A stretch of DNA of 64,000 nucleotides from positions 744,001-808,000 of the forward strand of contig JAKMXF010000133.1 of the NCBI GenBank assembly GCA_024704765.1. The letters are read 5' to 3'. The position numbers and the translations under genes are program-made. Positions 1 to 9,706 of this stretch are shown here, one piece after another; position 1 is the stretch's first letter; each line of letters opens with the position of its first letter. The notes below the pieces were generated by a model. It saw nothing but the letters and a program-made list of their open reading frames with translations, made no database searches and was not told where the DNA came from. Source of the DNA: Oopsacas minuta. Taxonomy: Eukaryota; Porifera; Hexactinellida; Lyssacinosida; Leucopsacidae.

Positions 1-1
1 T

Positions 2-295
2 TTACATGATAATTCCAGTGATATTAATATGACAGAAACCAACACCAATAAAATTAATCCATTTCTCACTGAAGAAAACTCTCTAACTCAGCTGAATTGT
101 TCGGGCCAAACTCAAGCTAATCGACCCTCTATTCCGAAAGCTTCTGGAGACGTCGGTATGCCTATAGAAAATAGCATTCAGATTAACTTCCGTTTATCTG
201 ATGTTAAGAATAGGAACACTGATCTCAGTCCTGAAAGCACACCACTCCCTCTCAGTGATAATGAAGACATGGAAACGGACGCGGACGTGAATTGA
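2..295 (+). CDS. 3'-terminal exon of an unrecognised gene (partial)
   Basis: The reading frame is open from the first bases of the window (frame starting at base 2) to a TGA at 293-295, so only the C-terminal end of a protein is visible. The peptide is rich in Asn, Ser, Thr and Pro and ends in an acidic tail (SDNEDMETDADVN), typical of a disordered C-terminus. An AATAAA poly(A) signal lies at 306-311, only 11 bp after the stop. I do not recognise a domain and give no function. Any upstream exons are outside the window, so an internal ATG at 29 need not be the start. Confidence 0.5.
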   Translation, partial: LHDNSSDINMTETNTNKINPFLTEENSLTQLNCSGQTQANRPSIPKASGDVGMPIENSIQINFRLSDVKNRNTDLSPESTPLPLSDNEDMETDADVN

Positions 296-858
296 TGAAC
301 TATTCAATAAATATTTATCCATTGTTTAGGTATACAATCTGTGTAACAGTTACATCTTTTAGTTGTTTCCTGATCTTTTCTGATATTCCTTATATCCCGT
401 ATACGTATAGTGATGTAGTTTAGTAATATTATTTGTTAAATTGTATACTTCTATGCTTTTAATAGGTTTTTACATATCTTATACACCCTATTTGATTCTA
501 TTTACTATCAGAGGATCAAAATAGGTCGTGATGTAGTACAATTGGTAGGTAAATATGGGTACATCATACTGCGAAATAAACCGGTACGACTGTAGATAAG
601 TGACTGTTATTGCAGGGTTTATCTAGGAGCACTGGACTCTCTCCTATATGCATATCGTTTGAAACAAAATATAGTTAAGGCTTGAAATTTTAGACCTTTT
701 CCCTATACCTAACTTAAATATCCTGATTCAGGCGTCTGAAAATCACAAGAGAAAGTGCTCCCACGTGTACTTTACATGTATAATAGCTATGTACATGGGA
801 CCAATAATTATAGAGCAGTCGTGATATACAGGTTTCTATTTTGTGTAGGAGTTGTTTT
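296..858. other. Intergenic stretch, no gene seen
   Basis: After the poly(A) signal at 306-311 I see no supported coding sequence. A pyrimidine-rich tract ending in AG at 847-848 could be a splice acceptor for the next gene, so a 5' exon of that gene could lie here unnoticed. Confidence 0.4.
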
Positions 859-3117
859 ATGGCACACAAGGATATCATTTCTTCCTTCTCATTTTTTTCT
901 AATTGGGTTGATTGGGTCAAGGAGCGAACAGGATATCATAGAGATGAGCTCAATTTTTCAGAAGGACTACTCAAAACTCTGTACTATGAGACAGATATAG
1001 GATCTATCCCCAGAGGAGCTGTAGCAGATAAATACCCTATTCCTAAATACAAGAATAATCATAATTGGAATAAACAGATTATAGGATGTTATTGGTGTGG
1101 GAGAGATAGAACGGTTGTTCAAGGAATTTGTTGTTGTAAAGAGTGTATTTATTATTTACATGAATGGTGTGTTGAGAGAGTAGAATTATTCCAAGAAAGG
1201 AGATTCTGTAAATTCCCAGGTTGTGATAAGTCTCCAGGAGATAAATCTCAGGTCTGTTGTACTAGAACTCATAATTATGAGTATGATAACTTGTATAAAT
1301 TTATTACCCGAGATCAATTGAGAGGATTGATTGCTAAAGGTCCTTCTTGGTATAACAATAAACAAAGTTTTAGTACATCATCCTCTGTAATTCAGAGTAC
1401 TCAGTCTACTCATGTTAACTCAGCTATAAATACTACAATAATGGACTTAGCAAAAGAAGTTAAATTATATTTAATATTCACCACAGATGTAGGACCTATT
1501 CCTAGATCTTACAAGACATCAGATCATCTATCGTCTCAATACTCAAACCATAAGAACTGGATAACTGATATCAAAGGTTGTTATTATTGTGGTAATATAG
1601 TGACTGATAAATTTGAGTATTTTTGTTCCTATAAATGTTATAAAATATTCCATGAATGGTGTAGACGTAAGATCTTAGTAATTCACGGAATAGAATTCTG
1701 TGAATATCCTGGTTGTGGGAAATTATCTGAACAAGGCTATTCTACTTGTGATAAGTTTCATTTCCAAAGAAGAGATACATTTCTACGAACTGATGAGGCA
1801 TGGAAGTTAATACAGAAAGGACCTCATTGGTACAATACTCCATACACTAATACAGGTAGTGTAAGTACTGGCAAAGTTACTACACACACACAAACTGATA
1901 AGAAATTGAATACACAAAATACTATTATTTATCCATCAAGTAAAGTTAAAACTCACTCAAAAGCTGATGTGGGGTTAAATAAGATACCATATTCTGTTAA
2001 TCTTACAACCAAGCCCCAGAAAATAGTAACCAAACAGACTAATAAATCTACTGCTATATTACCTACAAATAATGTCAATTCCACTCTTTCTATTCAGAAT
2101 TTTACTAACACATCTGATATGAAGAAAATTGATACCAAAAATAGTACAAATGAATCTCTTATTGTCTCCAATTTCCCACCAAAAGACTCAAGTAAATTAA
2201 TTCAGGAATCAAATAAAGATGTAACTTTTCCAGGATTTAGCTACGACACATTTATAGATAGCTCTCTTAAACACATATCCCATAAGGATGAAAACCCAGT
2301 TACTATTACCATACCATCTCAAACACATAACTCAACAGTACTATCCCCTAAGCTTACTATTCTACTCATAGAACACACAGATATAGGTCCTATACCAAGG
2401 GTAATAGATGCTAAATCAAAATATACAGATATAACAGGTTGTTACTGGTGTGATGCGATTAACAGCTGTTTCAATGAGTTAACATGTAGCTGTAGATGTT
2501 GGTATCTGCTACATGAGTGGTGTGTTAGGAAAGTAGAACAAGTGTGTAGATTATGTGTTCTGCCTGGCTGTGAAAAGTTGCGAGTTGATGGTTGTAAATG
2601 TTGTAGTATAGAGCATATCAAACAGCTCTCAGTTCTACGAGGAGAATGTATTAGTGCAGATGAAGAGATAGAATTGATAATAGGGCCTAAATGGTATAAC
2701 GATAACTCCCCTATCTCCTTCTCTGATAGACAAAGCCCGTTTTATGAGTTCTCTAATTCTTTTTGTTCTACAATTCAAATTAATTTTTCTACTTGGCCTA
2801 GTGTATATCATTACTTGTGTTCACAAAGATTGATCGGGACTCCTTACTACACTCTAGTAACTATAATGGACAGTGTTAATGAGTTAAACACATTAATGGA
2901 GAAACTAACTCAGTGGGTGAGGCCAGATTGGGATTACGTTGAAAAGAGATTAACACACAGGGCTATAATATGTAAATTCAGACAGAATTCTATTCTTAAA
3001 CGATTGTTGCTTAATACAAATAATCGACAATTAATCAGTAAGGATGAAACTACTCCAGGAGATATACTGATGGATGTAAGAGGGAAATTACGAACAGATT
3101 TATATTCTCAGATTTGA
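859..3117 (+). CDS. Three-repeat Cys-rich protein with degenerate NADAR-like C-terminus
   Basis: Intronless frame of 752 codons from the first ATG (859). The frame is open back to 814 and a plausible acceptor ends at 848, so an upstream exon is possible. Three diverged repeats lie at about 991-1356, 1483-1836 and 2377-2700. Each starts TD[IV]GxIPR, carries CYxC, a Cys cluster, HEWC and CxxPGCxK, and ends in a GPxWYN-type motif; the regular Cys/His spacing suggests zinc binding. The linker after repeat 2 is long and Ser/Thr/Asn-rich. From about 2734 the protein resembles the NADAR fold: FYEFSN, WPSVYHYL, VRPDWDYVE, KFRQN and an ILMDVRGKL end. The Glu usual in the WPTVEHY motif is Tyr here and the D..WG.G stretch is missing, so an ADP-ribose hydrolase activity is doubtful. 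NADAR enzymes act on ADP-ribosylated or nucleotide-like substrates; the role of this protein is unknown. Confidence 0.7.
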   Translation: MAHKDIISSFSFFSNWVDWVKERTGYHRDELNFSEGLLKTLYYETDIGSIPRGAVADKYPIPKYKNNHNWNKQIIGCYWCGRDRTVVQGICCCKECIYYLHEWCVERVELFQERRFCKFPGCDKSPGDKSQVCCTRTHNYEYDNLYKFITRDQLRGLIAKGPSWYNNKQSFSTSSSVIQSTQSTHVNSAINTTIMDLAKEVKLYLIFTTDVGPIPRSYKTSDHLSSQYSNHKNWITDIKGCYYCGNIVTDKFEYFCSYKCYKIFHEWCRRKILVIHGIEFCEYPGCGKLSEQGYSTCDKFHFQRRDTFLRTDEAWKLIQKGPHWYNTPYTNTGSVSTGKVTTHTQTDKKLNTQNTIIYPSSKVKTHSKADVGLNKIPYSVNLTTKPQKIVTKQTNKSTAILPTNNVNSTLSIQNFTNTSDMKKIDTKNSTNESLIVSNFPPKDSSKLIQESNKDVTFPGFSYDTFIDSSLKHISHKDENPVTITIPSQTHNSTVLSPKLTILLIEHTDIGPIPRVIDAKSKYTDITGCYWCDAINSCFNELTCSCRCWYLLHEWCVRKVEQVCRLCVLPGCEKLRVDGCKCCSIEHIKQLSVLRGECISADEEIELIIGPKWYNDNSPISFSDRQSPFYEFSNSFCSTIQINFSTWPSVYHYLCSQRLIGTPYYTLVTIMDSVNELNTLMEKLTQWVRPDWDYVEKRLTHRAIICKFRQNSILKRLLLNTNNRQLISKDETTPGDILMDVRGKLRTDLYSQI

Positions 3118-3174
3118 TATACTATAATTTATAACTTATTCTTGAAGATTTACACATTTTGAATTTTTATTGGA

Positions 3175-3715
3175 ACGAGCCTTTGAGTCGTCGCTTTGCG
3201 ATGAACTCGGCGCATGGCGCCTCGAGATATTTAACGGGCAAACAACAATTGAGATTAAATAATATTGATGTTGTTTACAATATTCAGACTCAGCATACTC
3301 GATTACCTCAGTGTTGCAGTTGAAAGTATGATTCTACGTCAATTTTGAATTTGTTTACTTTATATTCATATAAACAACAATAAATTTACATATGATTAAT
3401 CCAAAATTGTGAAAATCGGATTCAGCATGTTTGATATATTTAGTGAAGTTTTATTGAATTATTATTTACTTCCTTGATAAACACGATAAATACATAGTTA
3501 TGCGACAACTTCAAAATTGAGGTAGAATCATACTTTCAACGACTATTCTGGTATACTCGAGCATGCTGAGTCTGAATATTGTAAACAACATCAATATTAT
3601 TAAATCTCAATTGTTGTTTGTCTGTTTGTTTGTCCATTGAATACCTCGGGTCGCAATGCGCCGAATTCATCGCGAAGTGACGAGCCAAATGCTCGTACTT
3701 AATTACATTACAATA
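3175..3715. repeat. Palindromic (foldback-like) dispersed repeat element
   Basis: The left end, from about 3175 (ACGAGCC..TCGTCGC..GCGATGAACTCGGCGC), reappears reverse-complemented near 3645-3705 (GCGCCGAATTCATCGCGAAG). The next segment, GCAAACAACAATTGAGATT, is likewise mirrored at about 3600-3625. The arms are roughly 180-200 bp and diverged, with a spacer containing AT-rich DNA. The same terminal sequence occurs at 58448-58500, so this is a family rather than a local palindrome. I find no transposase in it. Confidence 0.7.
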
Positions 3716-3928
3716 CACAAATAACTCTAGGACTCCTTATCTTATCCTCAGCCTGTAGAATAGAATAATAATTATAATAAATACATTCTGATAAGAATTC
3801 ATGGATAATATATAATTCACTAGTTAAACTTCTTTCAACTTTAACCAGGACAGGTACCCTGAGATTTTTGGATCTGTAAATGGAACCCTTCTGGCAATTT
3901 TGGAGGGCATTCCAATGTCCAATTTGTC

Positions 3929-4183
3929 TTACGGCCTATCACTAAGCCATTCAAATGCTATGATTATCCCTGAGGATAGTGGTATAATTTGATAAGTTCC
4001 TAACTGTTGTTCTAAAGTTATTAGATTCCCTTCAATGTATATTACTTTTAATAAGAGTTTCGCGTAAATAACAATTTTGTATTTAATGAAACTTACTTTG
4101 AATTTGGAGGACAAGAGTACTGATTTCCTTTCTAATTGATCCCGTTTGAGTGGGTTATGTTTATTTTGATTTGTATTTGGCAC
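3929..4183 (-). CDS. Doubtful small reading frame divergent from CDKL2
   Basis: An 84-codon frame starts at 4183, about 150 bp upstream of the CDKL2 start and pointing away from it, so the two could share a promoter. The middle is hydrophobic (IVIYAKLLLKVIYIEGNLI). A GTAAGA donor-like sequence sits at the 3' end, so it might continue through an intron. I recognise no family and cannot exclude chance. Confidence 0.2.
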   Translation of the reverse strand: MPNTNQNKHNPLKRDQLERKSVLLSSKFKVSFIKYKIVIYAKLLLKVIYIEGNLITLEQQLGTYQIIPLSSGIIIAFEWLSDRP

Positions 4184-4329
4184 ATATTTACATTTTAGTT
4201 TCTTTTATACATTTAATTCAGCCATATAGTATGTTAGTTCTGGTCTGCCTTAGTTAGTTCTGCAGAAAACATATAAATATAGCAAATTAATTGAATTGGT
4301 AAACTTGTAACTAGAGTAGTGAAGATATC

Positions 4330-6264
4330 ATGGAAAAGTATGAGAACCTTGGCATGGTAGGAGAAGGTAGCTATGGAATGGTAATGAAATGCAAACATAA
4401 AGAAACAAAACAATTGGTAGCAATCAAGAAATTCATAGAATCAGAAGATGACAGGATGGTGAGTAAAATCGCGAAAAGAGAAGTCAAGATGCTACAAAGT
4501 CTACGTCACGTGAATCTAGTAAGTCTCCTTGAAGTGTTCCGTAAGAAGAAACGACTATACCTGGTATTTGAGTATGTAGAGAGGACAGTGTTGGATGACC
4601 TAGAGAAACACCCCATGGGTCTAAGTTTCCAACAGGTATGCGGTCTAACCTGGCAGGTCCTAAATGGTGTAGACTTCATACACAATAACAATATTATCCA
4701 CAGAGATATAAAGCCTGAGAACGTGCTTATATCATCTGGAGGCGTTGTCAAACTTTGTGATTTTGGATTCGCCCGATTCATCGCAGGTCCAAGTGAGAAG
4801 TACACTGATTACGTAGCGACACGTTGGTACAGAGCCCCTGAATTGCTAGTGGGAGATGTGCACTACGATAAAGGGGTGGATATTTGGGCTACAGGGTGTC
4901 TGATCAGTGAGATGCTAACAGGCGAACCTCTCTTCCCTGGGGACTCAGATATTGACCAGATATATCACATCACGAAATGTCTCGGTAACCTCATCACTCG
5001 TCACAGAGAGATCTTCAGCAGGAATCCTCTATTCCAGGGAGTTAGACTTCCAACAGTTAGACGTATAACTTCGTTTGAGAAGAGATATCCTAAAATGAAG
5101 TCACATGCTCTTGCTATGATCAAACTGTGCCTAAAGTTAGAACCTAAGGATAGGCCAGGTTGTGCTAAACTCCTGGAGGAAGAATTCTTTGCAAATGATA
5201 CTGAATATATTCCTAAGTATAAGAAAAAGCTCAGTGCTCAGATGTTTAGCGAATTCAAGTCTAACGTACTTATTCAAAAGTTAGGCATAAAGCCAGCTGG
5301 TTATCCTGTTCTTAAAGACCAAGAACCTGACAACCAACTACAACCAGCTGAGAGAGATAGAGATAGAGATAAGGAAAGGGAGAGAAGAAGAGAGAGGAAG
5401 AGAAGTAAGCGGGAGAGTGTGACTATGTTAGAAGCTAAAGATCTGAGACCTGTAACACCCATCAAACGATTGTCAGCTAGAAAAGAAGGAGAAATAAAAA
5501 GTGGTCGAAAGAGTCCAAAAATAAGTTTAGCTGATTTGAAGATAAAATCTCCTCCCATGGTACCTCCTACCCTCTCTAAGCCTCAGAGAAGAGAATTCCG
5601 TGATGATGAATCTATACCATCAGGACGTAACACAGCCATATCTAACCTAAATTTGTATGAGCCTAATCCATTGCCTAAGCCTTATTCCCCTCAGAAGTTC
5701 CCTCCCTCTCTATACGAGCCTCCTCTCTACTCACACTTCAAGCGGGACAGTCCCCCCACAGGACTCCCACCTTCTCAGCTGAGGATAGGACTAGAGGTAA
5801 CTGTAAACCCCAGACAAACAGTAGATCCTCAAATGTTCAACTACGCTGGGTATGCCCCCTCAATCGCTTCTCGCTCTGAAGTGAGTACTATATACATGGA
5901 TAAAATAAAAGTAGATCTGCCAACTGACAAGCCATCGAACTCTGAACCGCCTTTTCGCTATGTGGGGACTACTAACAAGCCTCATTCAATACGGACTAAT
6001 TTCCCTCAATCTAATGTTACACTACCGCTACTGAATAGGGGAGCTGGTAGCAGGGAGAGGAGCACTAAACCGGGCCCTATCAAGGCTGTGCACCCGTATG
6101 AGACCCCAATCTCCCTAACTGAACCTGTTCCTGTCGGGTACAAAGGGATGGGTATGGATCCATTTCAGACCGGGGCAGGTATGCGTATAGAGCAACCTTC
6201 CTTAGATGACCTCTCTGAGACAAGGTCTACTCAGGCGGAGAGCTCTAGTCTTCCTAACGTATAA
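4330..6264 (+). CDS. CDKL2: Cyclin-dependent kinase-like 2 (CDKL2-type Ser/Thr kinase)
   Basis: This single-exon gene encodes 644 aa. The N-terminal ~290 residues are a complete CMGC kinase: glycine loop GEGSYGMV (11-18), catalytic Lys33, HRDIKPEN with Asp126, DFG at 144-146, and an activation loop with the TDY motif (159-161) followed by [10 protein letters not shown]. The helix C motif reads SKIAKRE, the counterpart of the NKIAMRE signature of CDKL kinases, and the opening [20 protein letters not shown] is closest to CDKL2. After the kinase come an Arg/Asp/Glu-repeat basic tract (about 345-365) and a Pro/Ser-rich disordered tail, making the protein longer than human CDKL2. CDKL kinases are tied to cilia and cytoskeletal signalling in animals; that role is inferred here. 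A TATA-like TATAAATATA lies about 55 bp upstream of the ATG. Confidence 0.93.
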   Translation: MEKYENLGMVGEGSYGMVMKCKHKETKQLVAIKKFIESEDDRMVSKIAKREVKMLQSLRHVNLVSLLEVFRKKKRLYLVFEYVERTVLDDLEKHPMGLSFQQVCGLTWQVLNGVDFIHNNNIIHRDIKPENVLISSGGVVKLCDFGFARFIAGPSEKYTDYVATRWYRAPELLVGDVHYDKGVDIWATGCLISEMLTGEPLFPGDSDIDQIYHITKCLGNLITRHREIFSRNPLFQGVRLPTVRRITSFEKRYPKMKSHALAMIKLCLKLEPKDRPGCAKLLEEEFFANDTEYIPKYKKKLSAQMFSEFKSNVLIQKLGIKPAGYPVLKDQEPDNQLQPAERDRDRDKERERRRERKRSKRESVTMLEAKDLRPVTPIKRLSARKEGEIKSGRKSPKISLADLKIKSPPMVPPTLSKPQRREFRDDESIPSGRNTAISNLNLYEPNPLPKPYSPQKFPPSLYEPPLYSHFKRDSPPTGLPPSQLRIGLEVTVNPRQTVDPQMFNYAGYAPSIASRSEVSTIYMDKIKVDLPTDKPSNSEPPFRYVGTTNKPHSIRTNFPQSNVTLPLLNRGAGSRERSTKPGPIKAVHPYETPISLTEPVPVGYKGMGMDPFQTGAGMRIEQPSLDDLSETRSTQAESSSLPNV

Positions 6265-6530
6265 ATAGCTCTGTTCTAACTTTTATTTCTTACTTTTGTA
6301 TTTCTAACTAATTTTATATTTTTGAATTATCTAATATCTTTCACTATTTCACAGTTGACGCCTTGACGAGGGATAGCACTAATAGCTGGTTACTTAATTC
6401 GAAAATAACAGGGGATCAAATATATAAAAACTGTTCTAAAAACACAGTTTATTATACGATATTAACACGCCTAATGATAAAAATCCTCAATTCCCATACA
6501 ACAAAATAGAGCACATGTTTTGAGTTCTGA

Positions 6531-8141
6531 CTACAGATCATCATCTCCTATGTTCATCTGAAATAGCTTGTTACCAGCTGCATCATCTCGCTCCACTGCA
6601 ATTTCTTTAATCGCTAGTGGGGAATTATCGTAATCTGGAGTGGATGTCTTACCCTTCTTCTGCTTACGTTTAATAACTGATACAGTAGTATTCGATTTCG
6701 TGTCTGCACCAAGTGAACTAGCTCCTTTCACTTCATCTTCTACAGGCGAGAGAGGATCTTCATCTTTCCCGTTTACTTCTGGTTGTTCTGCTTCATTTGG
6801 CTGTAATGATTCGTATTCGCTGGTAGAAACTGATTTCTTGGGAGAAGTAGGAGTAATAGCTTCTACATCATCATCTACTTCCGATACACTCACTATTTTC
6901 CGACCACTTTTCACGAAGGTACCCAATTTACGAGAAAGTCTTGAAGCCATTTCTGGTATACTCAGTGATTTATATGTCGTATTAGCTTTTTTCATTAGAA
7001 ACTCGCTAATAATAGTTTGAATTACAGTACTCATGTATAAGCTCTGGTCAGAACCAATATTCACCCAATCGAGTGTTGTCTTGTCGAAAAGATACTCAAA
7101 GCTCAGTGCGATTTTATATCCCTCTTTCTTACTCCTCATAACTCTCCAGCACTTTATCCTACTCAACTTAAATTCGAATAGCGGATATGCTCCGTAAGTA
7201 TCTGTAGGGTCAAATAACCTCAAACCAACAGTATTGAGTTTAATCGCTACTTCTCTCTCCTCTGGATAATCAGTATAGCAATTATCTACGTGTATGGAGC
7301 CAAAGTATGGGAGTGTGCGAGATACCTTTAAGAACTGTTTGAGGTCTTTTTCCTGTTTCAATCGTTTCATTTTCTCTTGAGTACTCGCATTAGGTTTTCC
7401 CATCAAACCAAGCTTACATTCATGTACAATCTCCTTATATACAATGTCTGTAGCGTTTTCATATGGTAACAATTCTGACAAGAATATTGCGTCATAGAAA
7501 AGTGTGTGGTAGACCAGACGTGCATTCTTTTCTAATACCTCTGTTGCTAGGAATGGTGATTCATACTGCATTAATATTCTAATGTATTTAGCATGTTTAG
7601 ACTTTTTCTTAGCTCCTGTGTCTGCTTCATCTTCATTTTCATTTTCACAGTTGACCAGAAAGAGATTGAAATGATGCATTAGTTCGGTAGGAAAATCAAG
7701 CTTTTCTGCGATTAATAACAATACTTCTTCAGTAGTATCTGTAGACAGAATATCTAAGTGAAAACTCTCACCGTTAGGTAGGAATATCTGCATATCTACA
7801 GAGAACATGTTCAATTGGAAAGTCAATTGTTGTGCTATACGAAAGAAATCTGTTACAGCTGAGAGAGTAAATATGTTTGGGAGGTTAACTATAGCTCGCA
7901 TATAGCATTCTAAACTTTCTTGCCTCTGTTTGATCTGATCCTGTGTAAGATTGAAGAACTTTTTCGAAGGAAAACATATTCCAGAAGTAATGAGTCCTTT
8001 CGATTTTAAAACGTCATGCAAACCCAGAAAAGTGCTGTAACGAACTGATGCAAAGTAGATGGTATTGATATAGATGTCGTAGGCTACGTATTTGCCTTTT
8101 TCATCACTCTTTTCCGAAAAGGAAGGGATCACTAATTGCAT
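6531..8141 (-). CDS. SNX17: Sorting nexin 17-type PX-FERM cargo adaptor
   Basis: This single-exon gene encodes 536 aa. It has an N-terminal PX domain (about 1-110; RYSTFLGLHDVL and FPSKKFFNLT) for phosphoinositide binding on early endosomes. A FERM-like module follows (about 115-390; F1 beginning MQIFLPNGESFHLDIL, F3 around RIKCWRVMRSKKEGYKIALS). The tail is acidic and Ser/Thr-rich. The last residues, FQMNIGDDDL, match the terminal IGDEDL of vertebrate SNX17, which recruits the Retriever complex, so the recycling partner site appears conserved. SNX17 binds NPxY-type tails of receptors and integrins and returns them to the surface. The gene lies tail to tail with CDKL2 (266 bp apart). A TTTATT on the plus strand near 6447 (AATAAA on the minus) can serve as its poly(A) signal. 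Confidence 0.92.
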   Translation of the reverse strand: MQLVIPSFSEKSDEKGKYVAYDIYINTIYFASVRYSTFLGLHDVLKSKGLITSGICFPSKKFFNLTQDQIKQRQESLECYMRAIVNLPNIFTLSAVTDFFRIAQQLTFQLNMFSVDMQIFLPNGESFHLDILSTDTTEEVLLLIAEKLDFPTELMHHFNLFLVNCENENEDEADTGAKKKSKHAKYIRILMQYESPFLATEVLEKNARLVYHTLFYDAIFLSELLPYENATDIVYKEIVHECKLGLMGKPNASTQEKMKRLKQEKDLKQFLKVSRTLPYFGSIHVDNCYTDYPEEREVAIKLNTVGLRLFDPTDTYGAYPLFEFKLSRIKCWRVMRSKKEGYKIALSFEYLFDKTTLDWVNIGSDQSLYMSTVIQTIISEFLMKKANTTYKSLSIPEMASRLSRKLGTFVKSGRKIVSVSEVDDDVEAITPTSPKKSVSTSEYESLQPNEAEQPEVNGKDEDPLSPVEDEVKGASSLGADTKSNTTVSVIKRKQKKGKTSTPDYDNSPLAIKEIAVERDDAAGNKLFQMNIGDDDL

Positions 8142-9706
8142 ACTGTCTACTAAAGCACAATAATGAGAACAATTATTTGTACGAATTAATTAAGACCAAT
8201 TATTAATATCCAAAGTCATTGCAAAGTTCATTATTAGATAGGCAAATGATCTAATGACTATCAGAACTAATTTTACAACTCTTCCTGGATTATATTTCTG
8301 ATGCTATAGTCATTATATCAGTTTTACCCACATCAAATAATGAACTCTCCTAATTGTAGAAGCTTGATTGAACAATATATATATATATATGTATATGTAT
8401 ATGTATATAGTTATATCCTTTTAGAGGTAATTCCCTATCTCAAGAAATATTTGATATACAATATGGATAAGACTATTTAAATCAAAAATTAGATCCTTCA
8501 TTCATTGTAATACAATCCATATTCGGTAAGAAGTACACTTTGATACTACTCCTACCCGAGTTTACTGTACCAATTTCACTCCGCCTGATAGGGCCAGGGT
8601 CACATTGGGATCAGGCCACTTTGACCCTATTAAGCCGAATAAAGTGTTGGCAGGGATAAACTGGTGGCTCTATTGCAATGAATATTTCGAAATACTATAC
8701 AAGTAGATATTGAGCACATACGTGCATACATTTTCCAAAGTGTCATTTGCCACTCTAATGAATAAATGTTAGTTCTTAAAACGAGCAAAATATTTTATTG
8801 AATTATAGTTTGCAGATTGAATCTTGGTTCTATTATTGAAACAAATTCACTTTTATGCATATATATAATTACAAAGTTTGTATCATTAACATGCAAAAGC
8901 TTTGTACTCACATTGTACGTGATATCTGATAACGTATGCGTGTATCAGGAACAAAGAGCTCGAGTTCTATTCGTAAAGAAATTACTTTAATCGGTCATAT
9001 TATATTAGTTTAATGAGGATGCTGTTCTCAAACAAAGACATTTATGGAAACAGGTTTAACATTAACGTCAGCTAATCCTTACGTGTAAATTATAATACAT
9101 TATCTAGAATATTAAATATGTTCAGATATTATTTTGAAATATGTGTGTTCAGCCAAACTCTACCATAAATCTTTAAAATTATGAAAAAATACTGGCTTTA
9201 TTGTAACCTCGCCTGACTCCGGTTAATCATATCACTTTTGTTTTGTTCAGGGAAATATGGTTTAACCGTTTAACGGCGGTCGATCAGACTGTATTGTTGC
9301 GTAAACACATTGAAAACAAGCTAAATTAGTTAATATAGCAATTTCATCCCAATACTAATTGCTTTGTTTAAAATAATGCTATTTTCAGTACTCGCATTAT
9401 CTAATTGGATTCCTAAAGCACAATTTCACGGTCTACTCATATCCTACAATCACTGCTTATACCATATTATCCTTGTATAGATATTATGAAACCTACAGTA
9501 TAAACATTGTGTTTCAATTTTCAACAGAAATGACCTGAACTGAGATTATTTGATTTATAATTGTTATGAGTTTGACTTTACTTAATCATTATCACAGGTT
9601 ATTTCATATTTTCTATAACTATAAATATTGTATTTGTATTGTGTTATTCTTAAAATTATTAGAATTGAAGATATAACTCATAAATCATAAATAATATTCA
9701 AGAAGG
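8142..9706. other. Intergenic region with TA microsatellite, no gene seen
   Basis: This is the head-to-head interval between SNX17 and the RhoGAP gene. It holds a (TA)n/(GTATAT)n tract at about 8375-8410 and otherwise AT-rich sequence. A GC-richer patch near 8580-8670 may be a dispersed repeat, but I see no matching end. Confidence 0.5.

Noticed and set aside
841-858. TTG at 841 as start of the Cys-rich protein
   Set aside because: A non-ATG start is unlikely in an animal nuclear gene; the first ATG is at 859 or the true start is in an upstream exon.
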